64,000 nt of DNA from Oxytricha trifallax (GCA_000711775.1 ARYC01017170.1:62001-126000), one strand, 5' to 3'. Counted from the first letter of the stretch, positions 36,025 to 47,943 are shown. Program-made: numbers and translations. Notes: generated by a model from the sequence alone, not told the origin.

Positions 36025-36589
36025 TTTATAAATACTATTAATTATTATACAAGCTATTTAAATTCTACCTTTATACAAGAGTAAGAGCATATTCTCAAAG
36101 GTTAAGAGAGGTTTAATGAGAACAGAGTACGAGACATTAGTTTTATATTTCTTAGATTAAGTGATAATTAATAAACTAATTCATCCATTTTATTCATTAA
36201 AATGCACCTAAATGTGTTTTGTGAAGTTAGGTGGTGCTCCTAAAGCTTTTCTTGTAAATTTAGGAGGGGAGATTTTAAAATTTAATTTTTGTAATGTACC
36301 TCCTAATACGGTTTTGAACTTTAATACAACCACCTAATTAAGTTTTAAATAAATTAGGAGCACCACCTAATTAAATTAATTATTATTAGGAGCAATTTAA
36401 TGGAGAAAGTTTGATAAAAATGGAAGTCAAACTTTGAAACTTGGAGAAGGTTCTTCCATCTTTCTCTTACTATCTTATTCAGGTTGACCTCCAGTTGGAT
36501 CTCTTTATTTAGAAGTAAAATTTTAGTAAGTTTAGAATGGATATCCATAGTTTTAAATTTCATAAACATTTATAGAAAGTGGAAGCAAG

Positions 36590-37381
36590 ATGGAGTCTAT
36601 GAATGATGCAATGAAGAGAATACAATCTCAAGAATTGATAGGAGAAATTTCGAAGTAAGGGAGGACCTCTATAGATATTTGGTATAGCAAGGTAAGCTTT
36701 TATCAAATACTAATATATTAACCATAGGTGGATTGTTCTTGCCAACTCAGGAAGGAACAAAAATATCATTCTTAAAAGCCTTACTAAGTGAAGAGAAAAA
36801 AGCTTTTAAGACCAATGAAATAAAGATGATTGAGATACCTAACTACCCTGAAATCTCAGTGACAAATCTCTATGATGATGCGATGAGTAATCCAGATGTT
36901 GCTCTGTACCTACTATCAAAGTTACAACTCTCAAATAAGTTACCAGAGACAAACTTCTTCTTTGGAGTTTTTTGAACTCTTAAACCAGAGTACTTAAGTG
37001 AAGTAATTTAAGAAGCTCATAAGAAACGCTACAGCATCTCTCCTGAAGAGAAAGAGAAGCAGGGAATCAAAATCAGTGACTCATGGCTGTAGGAACTGCA
37101 GAAGCATCCATTCATCTCATGTAAGCATAGACTTCTAACTTTATAGAAAAACCTGGTACTGCTATATATTTGATGAAAGAGCGCAGCAAATTAAACAGAG
37201 AGAGAAAGTCTCAAGTAAAACATGAATCGAGTAAGAGACTCTTCAAAGATTTATAAAAGCCAGAAGATATGAACATAGATGCGGGAGCTGGCACTAAGAG
37301 AAGAAACATAGGCCCAAGCAAGCCTTAAGAGGAAGAAAAGAAAGAGAAGCCAAATCCTTTACGGGCAAATTTAATATGTGA
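36590..37381 (+). pseudogene. TBE D 22-kDa gene with one premature TGA
   Basis: Start MESMNDAMKRI at 36590. The intron at 36692-36727 is 36 nt with GTAAG and CATAG borders. The second exon reads GGLFLPTQEGTKISFLKALL and IPNYPEISVTNLYDDAM. A TGA follows FFFGVF at about 36973, where B has a Gly codon. The remaining frame continues to AGAGTKRRN and TGA 37379-37381. Confidence 0.82.
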
Positions 37382-37387
37382 ACTTAT

Positions 37388-38417
37388 TCATTCGTTTAAA
37401 TCTAAAACTTATTTATAAACACAAAATCTCCCTTCTCTTGCGCATACTTTTGCTTTATCATCGCTGACTCTTTTAGCAGCACTCTTAATAAAATCTACTG
37501 TATCTATCTTCAGATCGTGTATCAGATGATAGAGCAGAAGTTTCTTGTAGTGGCCTTTTAATAGGCCCCAATATAGTTCAATTCCATTGAATTGAGGGCT
37601 ATAAGGAACATTAAATACAGGCGTTATGTTTAGCCTTTCATATTCTCTCCTTGAGTCTTTAGTTTTATGAACTGATAAGTTATCAACAAACAGAATAATT
37701 TCTTATTCAGCATACTTATCTCTTAGCTATTGCAAAAATTTAATATATTATTCAGTCTTAATAGAGCGAGGGTGGATAACATAAGTCCCAAGCCCACTAT
37801 CTTCACTGATTCCACCAAGGATTGCATGAGTTTATACCTTAACCTTTTGATCATAAACTTCTATGTTGCTGTACCTCATATACCAAGACCTCGATATGAA
37901 GGTATTAAACGTGAATACTGCCTCATCAGCATGTATGAACTTTATATTATGCTCTTAAGCCCTCTGCATTTAATCGAATATATAATTTTAAATTATCCTT
38001 ATAAAATGGAACATTAAAATCGATCACTCTCTTAATGCGATTGACTGTCTTGTAAGATATACCATTCTTTTTATAGATATTAGCTTTGGATTATGCAGAG
38101 ATGTGTAGCTCAGGAAATTGGCGATGAAACATCACAGCCCTCTAGGCCAGAGAGAAATGAGCCCTGTATTTTAGAGTCTTATCATTAATAAGATAATCGA
38201 TATGATGCTACTAGAATTTTAAAGGTCTTTTAGGCTTAGAATTAAGATGCTATCTCTTTAAATTCAATGCTAATAGACAGTGTGATCTGACAGTAGCAGG
38301 AGATTTATGGAGCAGTCTTGCAATAGATGTGTAATTTTGAATAGGTCTGAGTTGATCACTATAATCATTACATCCATAACGCAACTTAAACAATAAATCT
38401 ATATATTCACTTGTCAT
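37388..38417 (-). pseudogene. TBE D transposase, near-complete
   Basis: A likely start MTSEYIDLLFKLRYG is at 38417, though an open frame extends to 38447. The putative DNA-binding region IARLLHKSPATVRSHCLLAL is clear. The catalytic blocks (HADEAVF at about 37930, FVDNLSVHKTK at about 37690, YSPQFNGIELYW at about 37600) are present with DD34E spacing. The total length is not a clean multiple of three, so a small frame change is likely. Stop near 37388. Confidence 0.75.
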
Positions 38418-38574
38418 AAACTGATCCCAAACCTCGCATATTCTCACTAAAATTACTGATATTTAAACCATTAACCCCTACATACCTATTAAAACCCTAA
38501 TAAAGCATTCGTTAATAGTCTACTTTCATCAATCAAAAACTCAATCAAACAACTTCAGGGGTTTTGGGGTTTTG

Positions 38575-39859
38575 ATTCAAACAAACTCAAGCTCTATCTT
38601 AAGCATGATAAGATAGATGGAAATACTTCTGCCTTACTGTAATAAACATTACAATCACTCAAGAGATCTAAATGTTCACCTTGAAGAAACATCATAGCAA
38701 GAAGTTTGACGTCATAGATCCTTGAGACTGGTGAAGTATTTCTTCAGAAAAGAAAGTTAAGAGACCCTTTAGAATCTCTAGAGCAAAGAATTAAGAAAGA
38801 GAATAAACTCAATTAAAGGAGTGAGAAACCTCCCTGCCTCTGAGATAGTAAAAATTACTCTCGAGATGCATGCACTCAAGCTTTCAATATTGAATATATG
38901 GCCTTACTGAGTGCAAAGAAAGTTATCTTATTCTAGAGGATATATTTGAGAAAAAAGTCATAACTGATAAGCAGTTTGCTTACAAGATTTATCCATTCAA
39001 TTACTTTAAATGCGATGACAAGTATCAAATGGGAGTTTGTCAATGAGTTTCAAGCTCTTACAAAAGCAAGGGATAGACAGAGCAGATTTATTATTAAACT
39101 TGAAGCAATTCTACGTGCTTAAAATCATTTAGTTTTTCGCCTACTTTTATACTAAATGACATTAAGAGACTACGTCCAAGACTAAAGGTGTCCAATTTAA
39201 ATACCTCTTATTCTAACAAATGTCTGCAAAGGTATTGAGGAGCTACATACTTTAGGAAACGTGCACAGAGATTTAAAGCCTGAAAACATAATGCTGGACT
39301 TTTCACCTCTCAGAGTGGTAATAATAGACTTTAATAGATAGTAGAGAGTTGAGGCTTCAGGACTGGCCAACGTTCGTGGCACTCCTGGATATTTTCCAGA
39401 GAGAGAAGACTAGAGGGATGGAGATATAAAGTGGGATATATGGGCTCTAGCAGCAATAATAATAGAGTGCGATATGCAAAGAAATGACTATTACAGTTGT
39501 AGAAGAGAAAGATTCAAAGCAAAAAATCCAGCAGTATCTAGAGCAAAATAAGATAAAAGGTAAAATGAGAGATATGGCTCAGCAAATTATCCTGAAGCCT
39601 AATAACAGAGCTGAACATACAATCTACTAGATAATTAGTTGGTTAAGAGAAATTAAGTTTAGAAAGATGCCTCTTGATGCCAAGGTACTGTTTGAGTGAA
39701 TATTTAAAATACAACACCTAAAATACTCACTAATTAACATTACATTTAAAATTAAACCCCTACATAAACCTTATTAAAATCCTAATAAAGTATACACAAA
39801 CAGTCTACTTTATCAATCAAAAACTCAATATAATTACTGAAAGAGTTTTAGGGTTTTGA
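38575..39859 (+). mobile_element. TBE E, right-hand part only (copy 1 of duplication)
   Basis: It starts abruptly at TBE D inside a zinc-finger/kinase gene (KLKLYLKHDKIDGN-like finger region) and runs through the kinase catalytic loop (VHRDLKPENIML at about 39260) to a right terminus ending TAGGGTTTTG at 39859. Transposase, 22-kDa gene and left end are missing. It is nearly identical to 42221-43505. AAT follows at 39860. Confidence 0.85.
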
Positions 39860-41120
39860 ATCATAGCTTAACTTTGGCTCAACTAAAAAGTCAGAAGTTA
39901 TTTATGTTGAGAGAGAGGTAGAGCTAAGAGCTCTTGAGTTTGAAGCAGAGGTCTTCAAAATAGAAGTATAAAACTTAAAGGAGAGAGAGTAGAGATAGGA
40001 CTTTAAACATTAAATTGAATATGTTGAGAAGATAAAAGAACAGCTCCCTATTGAAAAGATTAAATCATTTTTATGTGAAGACTGCTTAGAATCTTTTCTC
40101 AACCGAACAAAGCTTGAAGAGAAACCTTAAAGAGGTTCACTCTGGCAAAGCCAAGGTATATTTCAAGCATGACAAAGTGGATGGAAGGTACTGATGCACA
40201 ACTTGTATGAAGTCTTATACTCACTCTGCAAAAGTTAAGAAGCACTTGCAAAAGCATCACCTCAGTGAGTTCTTGATTTAAGATAAAGAGACATAAAACT
40301 TGTGCCAGCTAAAAGAAAATAAATACTCTCGAGTCTGAAAGATAGTTACAGGAGAAGCTCAAGAGACAGAAAAGATAAGAACCGATGAACTAACCTGCAG
40401 GCAATACAATTCTATCCTACTTCCAAGCAAAAGCTATTAACATTCCTGCATTGAATGCAATTAATTTAAGTAGTTGTATTGAGAATTACTTGCATATAAG
40501 TGTTCCTAACAAGGCAAAGCTTATGGTGGTTGATGAGTTTGCATACAAGGTATACCCTTTCAGCTATCTCCTTAAAGAGGCATAGAGAAAAGATTGCAAG
40601 ATCTTACTTAAGCTAGATTGTGTTATTTTAAGCTATGGTTTTATCGCACTAAGACTTAAGAAATATGAAATGACTTTGAGAGATTTTTTAGATTTGAATG
40701 ATATACGATCACATATGATAAAGGGTGTCAAGGAGTAGCATGTACCTGGATATGTTCATAGAGATTTTAAACCTGAAAATGTAATGCTAAACCTTTGCCC
40801 TTTAGAAGTCGTAGTTATCGATTTCAATAGAGCCTTAAGATAAGAGATAGTAACTTTAGCAAAGGTTCTTGGCACGCCTGGCTACTTCCCAATAAGAGAG
40901 AAGTGGACGAATGGATCAGTTTAGTGGGATGCATGGGCAGTAGCTGCTATAATTTTAGAGAGTGACATGGAATGCATGTCTTACTATGGTACCAAATAAG
41001 AAAAATAATCAATAACTTTAGCCAGTAAGCATATAAAGCAGGACGATATCTGCAAAGAAATCAATCAGATTGTAGACATGATAATTGTAAGAGCACCATC
41101 ATATCAAAGATAATCCTTAG
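39860..41120 (+). pseudogene. TBE F zinc-finger/kinase gene fragment (copy 1)
   Basis: It begins near codon 20 of an A/B/G-subfamily kinase gene (NFGSTKKSEVIYVERE-like), directly after the right end of TBE E, so E was once inserted in it. Two finger regions (about 40075 and 40195) and the kinase (YVHRDFKPENVML at about 40755, VVIDFNRA at about 40810, GTPGYF at about 40875) follow. It ends within the C-lobe at 41120, where a 21-bp fragment of another TBE end is joined. Several frame changes are present. Confidence 0.8.
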
Positions 41121-41141
41121 AAAGGGATTTTGGGGGTTTTG
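41121..41141 (+). repeat. Orphan TBE right terminus (21 bp)
   Basis: AAAGGGATTTTGGGGGTTTTG is a TBE right end followed by AAT, with nothing else of that element. On its left is the kinase gene of F, cut in mid-frame, and on its right the 22-kDa gene of E'. It is the scar of a further TBE removed by deletion. Confidence 0.7.
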
Positions 41142-43505
41142 AATGCCTATAAGAATGATATTTCTGTTCCTCCTGTGTTGGCAAGAACAATTCGACTATG
41201 GTTATTAAGTTAGTTATAATTGAAAACTTTCCTTGTTATACCAAGTATCTGTAAAGGTATTCTTTACTTCTGAATTTTCCTATTAAATCTTGAGATCAAA
41301 TTCTTTTCATTGCATCATTCATAGATTCCATCTAGCTTCCAGTTTCTATAAATGTTTATGAAATTTAAAATTATGGATATCCATTCTGAACTTACTAAAA
41401 TTTTACTTCTAAATAGGGAGATCCACTAGGAGGTTAACTCTGAATCACATATATAAAGAAAGATGGAGAAAATTTCTCCAAGTTTCAGAGTATGACTTCA
41501 ATTTTTATTAAACTTTCTCCATTAAATTGCTCCTATTATATATAATTAATTTAACTAGGTGTTGCTCCTAATTTATTTAAAACTTTATTAGGAAGTTAAA
41601 TTAAAGTTCAAAACCGGATTAGGTGGTAAATAAAAAAAATTTACTTTAAAACCTCCCATCCTAATTTTGCAAGAATAAATTTAGGAGGACCTCCTAACTT
41701 TACAAAACATATTTATCTGCATTTTAATGTATAAAATTGATGAATTAGTATATAAAATATCTCAAAATTTAAGAAAATTTAAACTAATGTCACGCACTTT
41801 GTTCTTATCAAACCTCCATCAATCTTTGAGGATTTGCTCTTACTTTTGTTTAAAGGTAGAATTTATACAGCTTATATAATTATTAATAGTATTTATAAAT
41901 GAGCGGTAACTACCTTAGAAAGCGGCATTGCTTGGCATTAGCCAGCAAAAACTTTCTTTCATTAATCAAAAGAAAATTGAGACTGATGATGCCTCTACCT
42001 AATATGAACCTGATATTTTCTTACCTTAGGTCTCAGACTTTGAATAGCAATTCAGTTGTTAAATGGAGTATACAGAGCTAAGAAATATAATGTGAGGTAC
42101 CAATAAAAATGGTTGAAGTGGAGGAAGAGAAAAAAGAAATAAAGATAGATCATTTTCGTGAAGAGTGCAAGAAAAGCTTTACCTATAAATCTACTCTTAA
42201 ACGTCATATTTAAGAGCAGCATTCAAACAAACTCAAGCTCTATCTTAAGCATGATAAGATAGATGGAAATACTTCTGCCTTACTGTAATAAACATTACAA
42301 TCACTCAAGAGATCTAAATGTTCACCTTGAAGAAACATCATAGCAAGAAGTTTGACGTCATAGATCCTTGAGACTGGTGAAGTATTTCTTCAGAAAAGAA
42401 AGTTAAGAGACCCTTTAGAATCTCTAGAGCAAAGAATTAAGAAAGAGAATAAACTCAATTAAAGGAGTGAGAAACCTCCCTGCCTCTGAGATAGTAAAAA
42501 TTACTCTCGAGATGCATGCACTCAAGCTTTCAATATTGAATATAATTGGCCTAACTGAGTGCAAAGAAAGTTATCTTAATTTTGAAGATATATTTGAGAA
42601 AAAGTCATAACTGATAAGAAGTTTGCTTACAAGATTTATCCATTCAATTACTTTAAATGCGATGACAAGTATCAAATGGAGTTTGTCAATGAGTTTCAAG
42701 CTCTTACAAAAGCAAGGGATAGACAGAGCAGATTTATTATTAAACTTGAAGCAATTCTACGTGCTTAAAATCATTTAGTTTTTCGCCTACTTTTATACTA
42801 AATGACATTAAGAGACTACGTCCAAGACTAAAGGTGTCCAATTTAAATACCTCTTATTCTAACAAATATCTGCAAAGGTATTGAGGAGCTGCATACTCTA
42901 GGATACGTGCACAGAGATTTAAAGCATGAAAACATTATGCTTGACTTTTTACCACTCAGAGTGGTAATAAAAACTTCAATAGATCGTAAAGAGTTGAGGC
43001 TTCAGGACTGGTCTACGTTCGTGGCACTCCTGGATATTTTCCAGAGAGAGAAGACTGGAGGATGGAGATATAAAGTGGGATATCTGGTTTCTAGCAGCAA
43101 TTATTGCTGAATCCGATATGCCAAGAAATGATTACTGCAGTTGTAGAAGAGAAAAAGATTCAAAGCAAAGAATCCAGCAGTAATAAGAGCAAAATAGGAT
43201 AAAAGGTAAATTGAGAGATATGGCTGAGCAAATTATCCTGAAGCCTAACAACAGAGTAGAACATACAATCGACTAGATAATAAGTTGGATAGGAGAAATT
43301 AAGTTTAGAAAGTTGCCTCGTGATGCCAAGGTACTGTTTGAGTGAATATTTAAAATGCAATACCTGAAATACACACTAATTTACATCAAATTTAAACATT
43401 AAACCCCTACATAAACCTGATTAAAATCCTAATAAAGTATACACAAATAGTCTACTTTATCAATCAAAAACTCAATTAAACTACTGAAAGAGTTTTGGGG
43501 TTTTG
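41142..43505 (+). mobile_element. TBE E', 5'-truncated (copy 2)
   Basis: It begins inside the 22-kDa gene (minus strand, start ATG at 41331, truncated at 41145) and includes the promoter region, the whole zinc-finger/kinase gene and the right end GGGGTTTTG at 43505. From 42221 to its end it duplicates 38575-39859. It belongs to subfamily C/D. AAT follows, then the same F target sequence as in copy 1. Confidence 0.85.
41900..43351 (+). pseudogene. TBE E' zinc-finger/kinase gene
   Basis: ATG 41900 reads MSGNYLRKRHCLALASKN-like, shifted relative to D within about 15 codons. Two finger regions lie at about 42155 and 42270. The kinase part contains VHRDLKHENIML at about 42905, but the DFG-like block is altered (KTSIDRK). 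Frame changes are frequent. It ends near TGA 43341-43351. Clearly degenerate. Confidence 0.75.
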
Positions 43506-43833
43506 AATCATAGCTAAACTTTGCCTCAACTAAAAGGCGAGAAGTTATTTATGTTGAGAGGGAGGTAGAGCTAAGAGGTCTTGAGTTTGAAGCAGAGGTC
43601 TTCAAAATAGAAGTATAAAACTTAAAGAAGAGAGCAGAAATAGGACTTTAAACATAAATTGAATATGTTGAGGACCTAAAAGAACAGCTTCCTAATGAAA
43701 AGATAAAAACATTTTTATGTGAAGACTGCTAGAATCTTTTCTCAACCGAACAAAGCTTGAAGACACCTTAAAGAGGTACACTCTGGCAAAATCAAGATAT
43801 ATTTCAAGCATGATAAAGTGGATGGAAGGTACT
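43506..43833 (+). pseudogene. TBE F kinase-gene fragment (copy 2)
   Basis: Repeats 39860-40195 almost exactly: codon 20 onward of an A/B/G-type zinc-finger/kinase gene, through the first finger (CEDC at about 43720). It is cut at 43834-43836 (AAT) by the left end of TBE G. Confidence 0.8.
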
Positions 43834-43938
43834 AATCAAAACCCCAAAACCCCTTAGTGAGGTTTATAAGTGCTTTGATTTGTAGGGTATAGTTGGGGTC
43901 TTATTGGGGTTAGTAGAGAAATTAGGCCAATATACAAA

Positions 43939-44999
43939 ATGAGAAATAGAAATTAGCGAAATTTAGGCTCGATTTATGATGAGTAATATTTAGATTTACT
44001 GCTGAAGCTTAGGTATGGTACAAGTATTAACATAGACTAAGCCAAACCTGTACTAAATTATGCAGCAATAAAAAGTTATTACGCAAGAGTGCCTCAACTG
44101 TTAGGTATCACTGCTTGCTAGCTGTTTAGCATTTTAATTCTGGTTGTTGAACGCATCCTGCAAGAAAATAAAAGTTCTCTCAGGCTCATATTAACTTCCT
44201 CTGCCACTCGAAGACTTTGAAGTATTGGGCACACTTTCCATTAGACTAGCGAGCTGTGATGTTTCATAGCAGGTTTCCTGACATGCGTATCTCTCCTTAG
44301 ACTATAGCCAATATTTATAGAAGAAATGGTATTACTTTCAAGACTGTAAACAGAGTGAAAAGAGTGATTGATTTTACAGTGCCATTTTATAGTAATAATT
44401 TAAACTATATATATGATTAAATGCAGAGAGATATTACTAATAATATCAAGTTCATACACGCTGATGAAGCTGTGATTACCCTCAAAACCTTTATTAATAA
44501 GTCTTGGTATAAGAAGTATGATAATATAGAAGTCTATGATTAAAAAGTGAAGGTGTCACCCATGCAATTTTAGCTGGTATAAGTGAAGATTCAGGACGAG
44601 AGAGTAATGTTATTAACCCTCGCTCTATTAAGCGAGAGTAGTATATAGAGTTCCTACACAAGCTCAGAGAGAAGTATAGTAACCAAGAGATCATCCTGTT
44701 GTTGATAACCTCTCAGTTCATAAGACTAAAGAGTCTAAGAAAGCTTATGAAGAGCTAAACATAACTCCTGTATACAACGTTCCTTATAGCCCATAATTTA
44801 ATGGAATTGAATTCTACTAGACTTAAATCAAGACTCAATACAAGAAGCTGCTGCTGTATCATCTTATGCATGACTTGCCCATCGATACAGTAGACTTAAT
44901 TCAAAGCAGCTGTAAAGAGTGAGCGTAGATAAGACAACAATTTGTGCGAGAGAAGGAAGAATGAATGTTTATAAATAAGTTTAAGATTTAAACGAATGA
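43939..44999 (+). pseudogene. TBE G transposase with internal TGA
   Basis: Start MRNRNQRNLGSIYDEQYLDL at 43939. A TGA near 44150 follows NSGC, at the position also stopped in B. Later parts include HADEAVITL at about 44460 (Phe to Ile beside the first Asp), the second Asp block near 44700 with a deletion, and YSPQFNGIEFY near 44790. Stop TGA 44997-44999. Not functional as it stands. Confidence 0.8.
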
Positions 45000-45004
45000 A
45001 TAAA

Positions 45005-45792
45005 TACACATATTAAACTAACCCATAAAAGGGTTTGGCTTCTCTTTCTTCTCCTCTTCTTATGGCTTGCTTGGCCCCATATTTCTTCTCTAGTGCCAGC
45101 TCCTGCATCTATGATCATATCATCTGGCTTTTAGACATCTTTATAAAGCCTCTTGCTCACCTCATAAATTGTCTCCGACTTTCTTTCTCTGTGAACCTTT
45201 GCATGCTCTTTCATAAGATATATACCAGCGCCAGATTTTCCTACAAATTATGTCAAAGCTTACTTGAAAGATAAGGATGCTTCTTAAGTCCCTCTAGCCA
45301 AGCTGAGCTTATTAGAATGCCTAGCTTTCTCTAGTCTTCAGGAGAGATAGAATATCGTTTCTTATGTGCTTCTTCAATTATTTCTCTGAGATACTCCTCT
45401 TTTATTGTACCAAGAACACCAAAGAAAAAGTTCCTCTCTGGTAGTTTATTAGAGAGTTGTGTCTTGGTAGGAAGGTAAACTACCACTTCCTCATCTTACA
45501 TGGCATCCTCATAAAGATTAGTGACTGAAATCTCAGGGTAGTTAGGAATTTCTATTAGTTTAATCTCTTTATTTTTAAAAGCTTTCTTCTCCTCACAAAG
45601 TATTGCTTTCAAGAATGAAATTTTGGTACCTTCCATCGTTGGAAGGAACAAACCAACTGTATAAGATATTAATAGTCATCAAGCTATCTTACCATGTAAA
45701 GTTAGGTATCGATAGAGATCTTCCATACTTCTGAATCTAGAGATCACTTCTTGACCCTCAACTCTTTTCATTTGATCATTGAGTGATTCCAT
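45005..45792 (-). pseudogene. TBE G 22-kDa gene
   Basis: Start at 45792 (MESLNDQMKRVEGQEVISRF). A 36-nt intron (GTAAG...TACAG) lies at about 45660-45695. Then come GLFLPTMEGTKISFLKAILCEE and IPNYPEISVTNLYEDAM, followed by KLPERNFFFGVLGTI. The tail reaches the GAGTREEIW-like region, where the frame departs from B. The usual TGA is missing, so the stop is approximate. Confidence 0.75.
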
Positions 45793-46357
45793 CTTTGCTC
45801 CTCTTCCTATTAATGAATTTCAAATTATAATTTATAGACTTCTGAATCCTATTGTTTAAAACTTACTATTAAATATGGGCATCTTATAGGAGGTCAACCC
45901 TGTAAAGATACGTGGAGAAAGTTCGCAGAAGCTGTAACAAACTTCAGAGATGGAGCTCCATTTTTATCAATTTTGTTCCATTAAATTAGTACTAAATTTG
46001 TTTAAATTCAATTAGTACCGGTACTAAATCCGTTTAAGTTTAATTGGTACCAATTTAACAGTACCAAAACTTAATTGGTACCTAGTTTTAATCCAGTGAG
46101 GTTTTAATGGAAAAGTTCCAATCTGGTTTAAAACTTAATTGGTACCAGTACCAACCTGAACTTTATCTGAGTTGGTACCAGAATCAAAATTATTAAGAGT
46201 AAAATTACGAAAGTTATACTTATAAACTGAGTATAAATATGAAGTCTTAGAGCTTAGATAAAACCATCATTTATGCTGTTGCAACTCCTATATAGTCAAG
46301 ATATAGCTATAGAGGTTTTAAGATCTTTATAATAGAAATTTAAATTTGAATTTAAAA

Positions 46358-47805
46358 ATGGCGGTCAACTTAAATCGTAGAGCAGCACTTTTAGGAGCAG
46401 GTCAATCAATGCTCAACTTTGGCTCCACTAAAAAGCCTGAAATCATTTATGTTGAGAGGGAGGTAGAGCTAAGAGCTCTTGAATTTGAAGCAGAGGTTTT
46501 TATCATAGAAGTATTAAACCAGAGGAAGAGCGCAGAGATAGGGGTTTAAACTTAAATTGATTATGTTGAGGAGCTAAAAGAACAGCAACCAATCGAAAAG
46601 ATAAAAACATATTAATGTGAAGACTGCTAGAATCATTTCTCAACTGAACAAAGCTTGAAAAAACACCTTAAAGAGGTACACTCAGGCAAAGCCAAGATCT
46701 ATTTCAAGCATGAAAAGGTAGATGGTTAGGTATTAGTGTACGACATGCATGAAATCATATAAACACTCAGCTAAAGTTAAAGGGCATATGCAAAAGCATC
46801 ACCTCAGTGAGTTCTTGATTGAAGATTAAGAGACTAAAAAACTAGTGCCAGCTAGAAAATCTAATACTCTTGAGTCATAAAGAGAGCAGCAAGAGAGACT
46901 CAAGAGACAGAAGCGATATGAATCGATGAACCAGCCAGTAGGTAATACAATTTTAGCATGCTTCTAAGCGAAGGCTATGAATATACCTGCATTCAATGCA
47001 GTTGATCTCAGCACTTGTATTGAAAACTACTTGAATATAAACGTGCCTGCAAATGCAAAGCTCATAGTAGTTGATGAGTATGCATACAAGGTGTATCCAT
47101 TCAGTTATCTTATTAAGAACCAACAGTATTAGAACGAGTTTGCAAATGAATACATGGTACTTAGAGAGGCCTAAAGAAAAGACTGCAAGAATTTGCTTAA
47201 GCTAAATGGTGTTATTTTAAGTTATGGTTTCATCGCATTAAGGCTAAAGAAATTTGAGATGACTCTGAGAGACTACCTATATCACAATAGATACCCTGAT
47301 GATTTAAACGATATACTCTCAGATATGATTCAGGGTGTTAAGGAGTTGCATTAACTTGGATATGTTCATAGAGATTTGAAGCCTGAAAACGTTATGCTAA
47401 ATCTCTGCCCTTTTAGAAGTAGTGGTTATCGATTTCAATAGAGCTTTAAGATAGGAGATTGTCACTTTAGCACAAGTACTTGGTACTCCAGGTTACTTCC
47501 CAATAAGAGAGAAGTGGACTAATGGTTCTGTTTAATGGGATGTTTGGGCAGTAGCAGCAATAATATTAGAAAGTGACATAGAATGTATGTGTTACTTTGG
47601 TACAAAGCATGAAAAATAATCAATAAGTTTGGCTCAGAAACATATAAAGTAAGAAGATTTCTGCTAAGAAATTAAAAGCATAGTAGAGATGATAATCGTG
47701 AGAGCTCCTAACTATCCTCGGTAAACATTAGATGACATACTTGACCCACTTGAGAGAGCAAGGTTCAAAAGATATAACAAAGACAAGCAGATAAAATTTG
47801 TATGA
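46358..47805 (+). pseudogene. TBE G zinc-finger/kinase gene, two frameshifts
   Basis: ATG 46358 (MAVNLNRRAALLGAGQSMLN) gives the longest well-kept N-terminus of the subfamily. The first finger (CEDC...H) is at about 46617, and the second follows an extra base near 46729. The kinase N-lobe (DEYAYKVYPFSYL at about 47075, likely containing the ATP-binding Lys) and catalytic loop (LGYVHRDLKPENVML at about 47355) are intact. An extra T near 47411 shifts the frame before VVIDFNRA. GTPGYF at about 47480. Stop TGA 47803-47805. Confidence 0.83.
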
Positions 47806-47943
47806 TTTAAGTAAACTAAATTCATTAAATATTTATTAAATTAAGATAAAACCTGCATTTTGTCTACTAACCCCAATAAGACCCCAACTATACCCTACAA
47901 ATCAAAGCACTTATTAACCTCACTAAGGGGTTTTGGGGTTTTG

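Larger units (their letters stand above)
34416..38574 (-). mobile_element. TBE D, full length (4159 bp)
   Basis: Both ends are perfect (CAAAACCCCAAAACCCCTGA). It carries transposase and kinase gene on the minus strand and the 22-kDa gene on plus. The flanks are AAT on the left and ATT on the right. The right flank matches an uninterrupted target site in copy 2 of the neighbouring TBE (GCATTCAAAC at 42219-42228). The left flank does not match the sequence that precedes it there. The two ends therefore come from different insertions, implying recombination between TBEs. Confidence 0.93.
43837..47943 (+). mobile_element. TBE G, full length (4107 bp)
   Basis: Perfect telomere-like ends and an inverted repeat of the A/B subfamily. 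Gene order is transposase (+), 22-kDa (-), kinase (+). The left flank AAT is the expected site in fragment F, but the right flank ATT lies in the Rep-like gene. As with D, its two ends belong to different target sites, which points to recombination between two TBEs. Confidence 0.94.
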
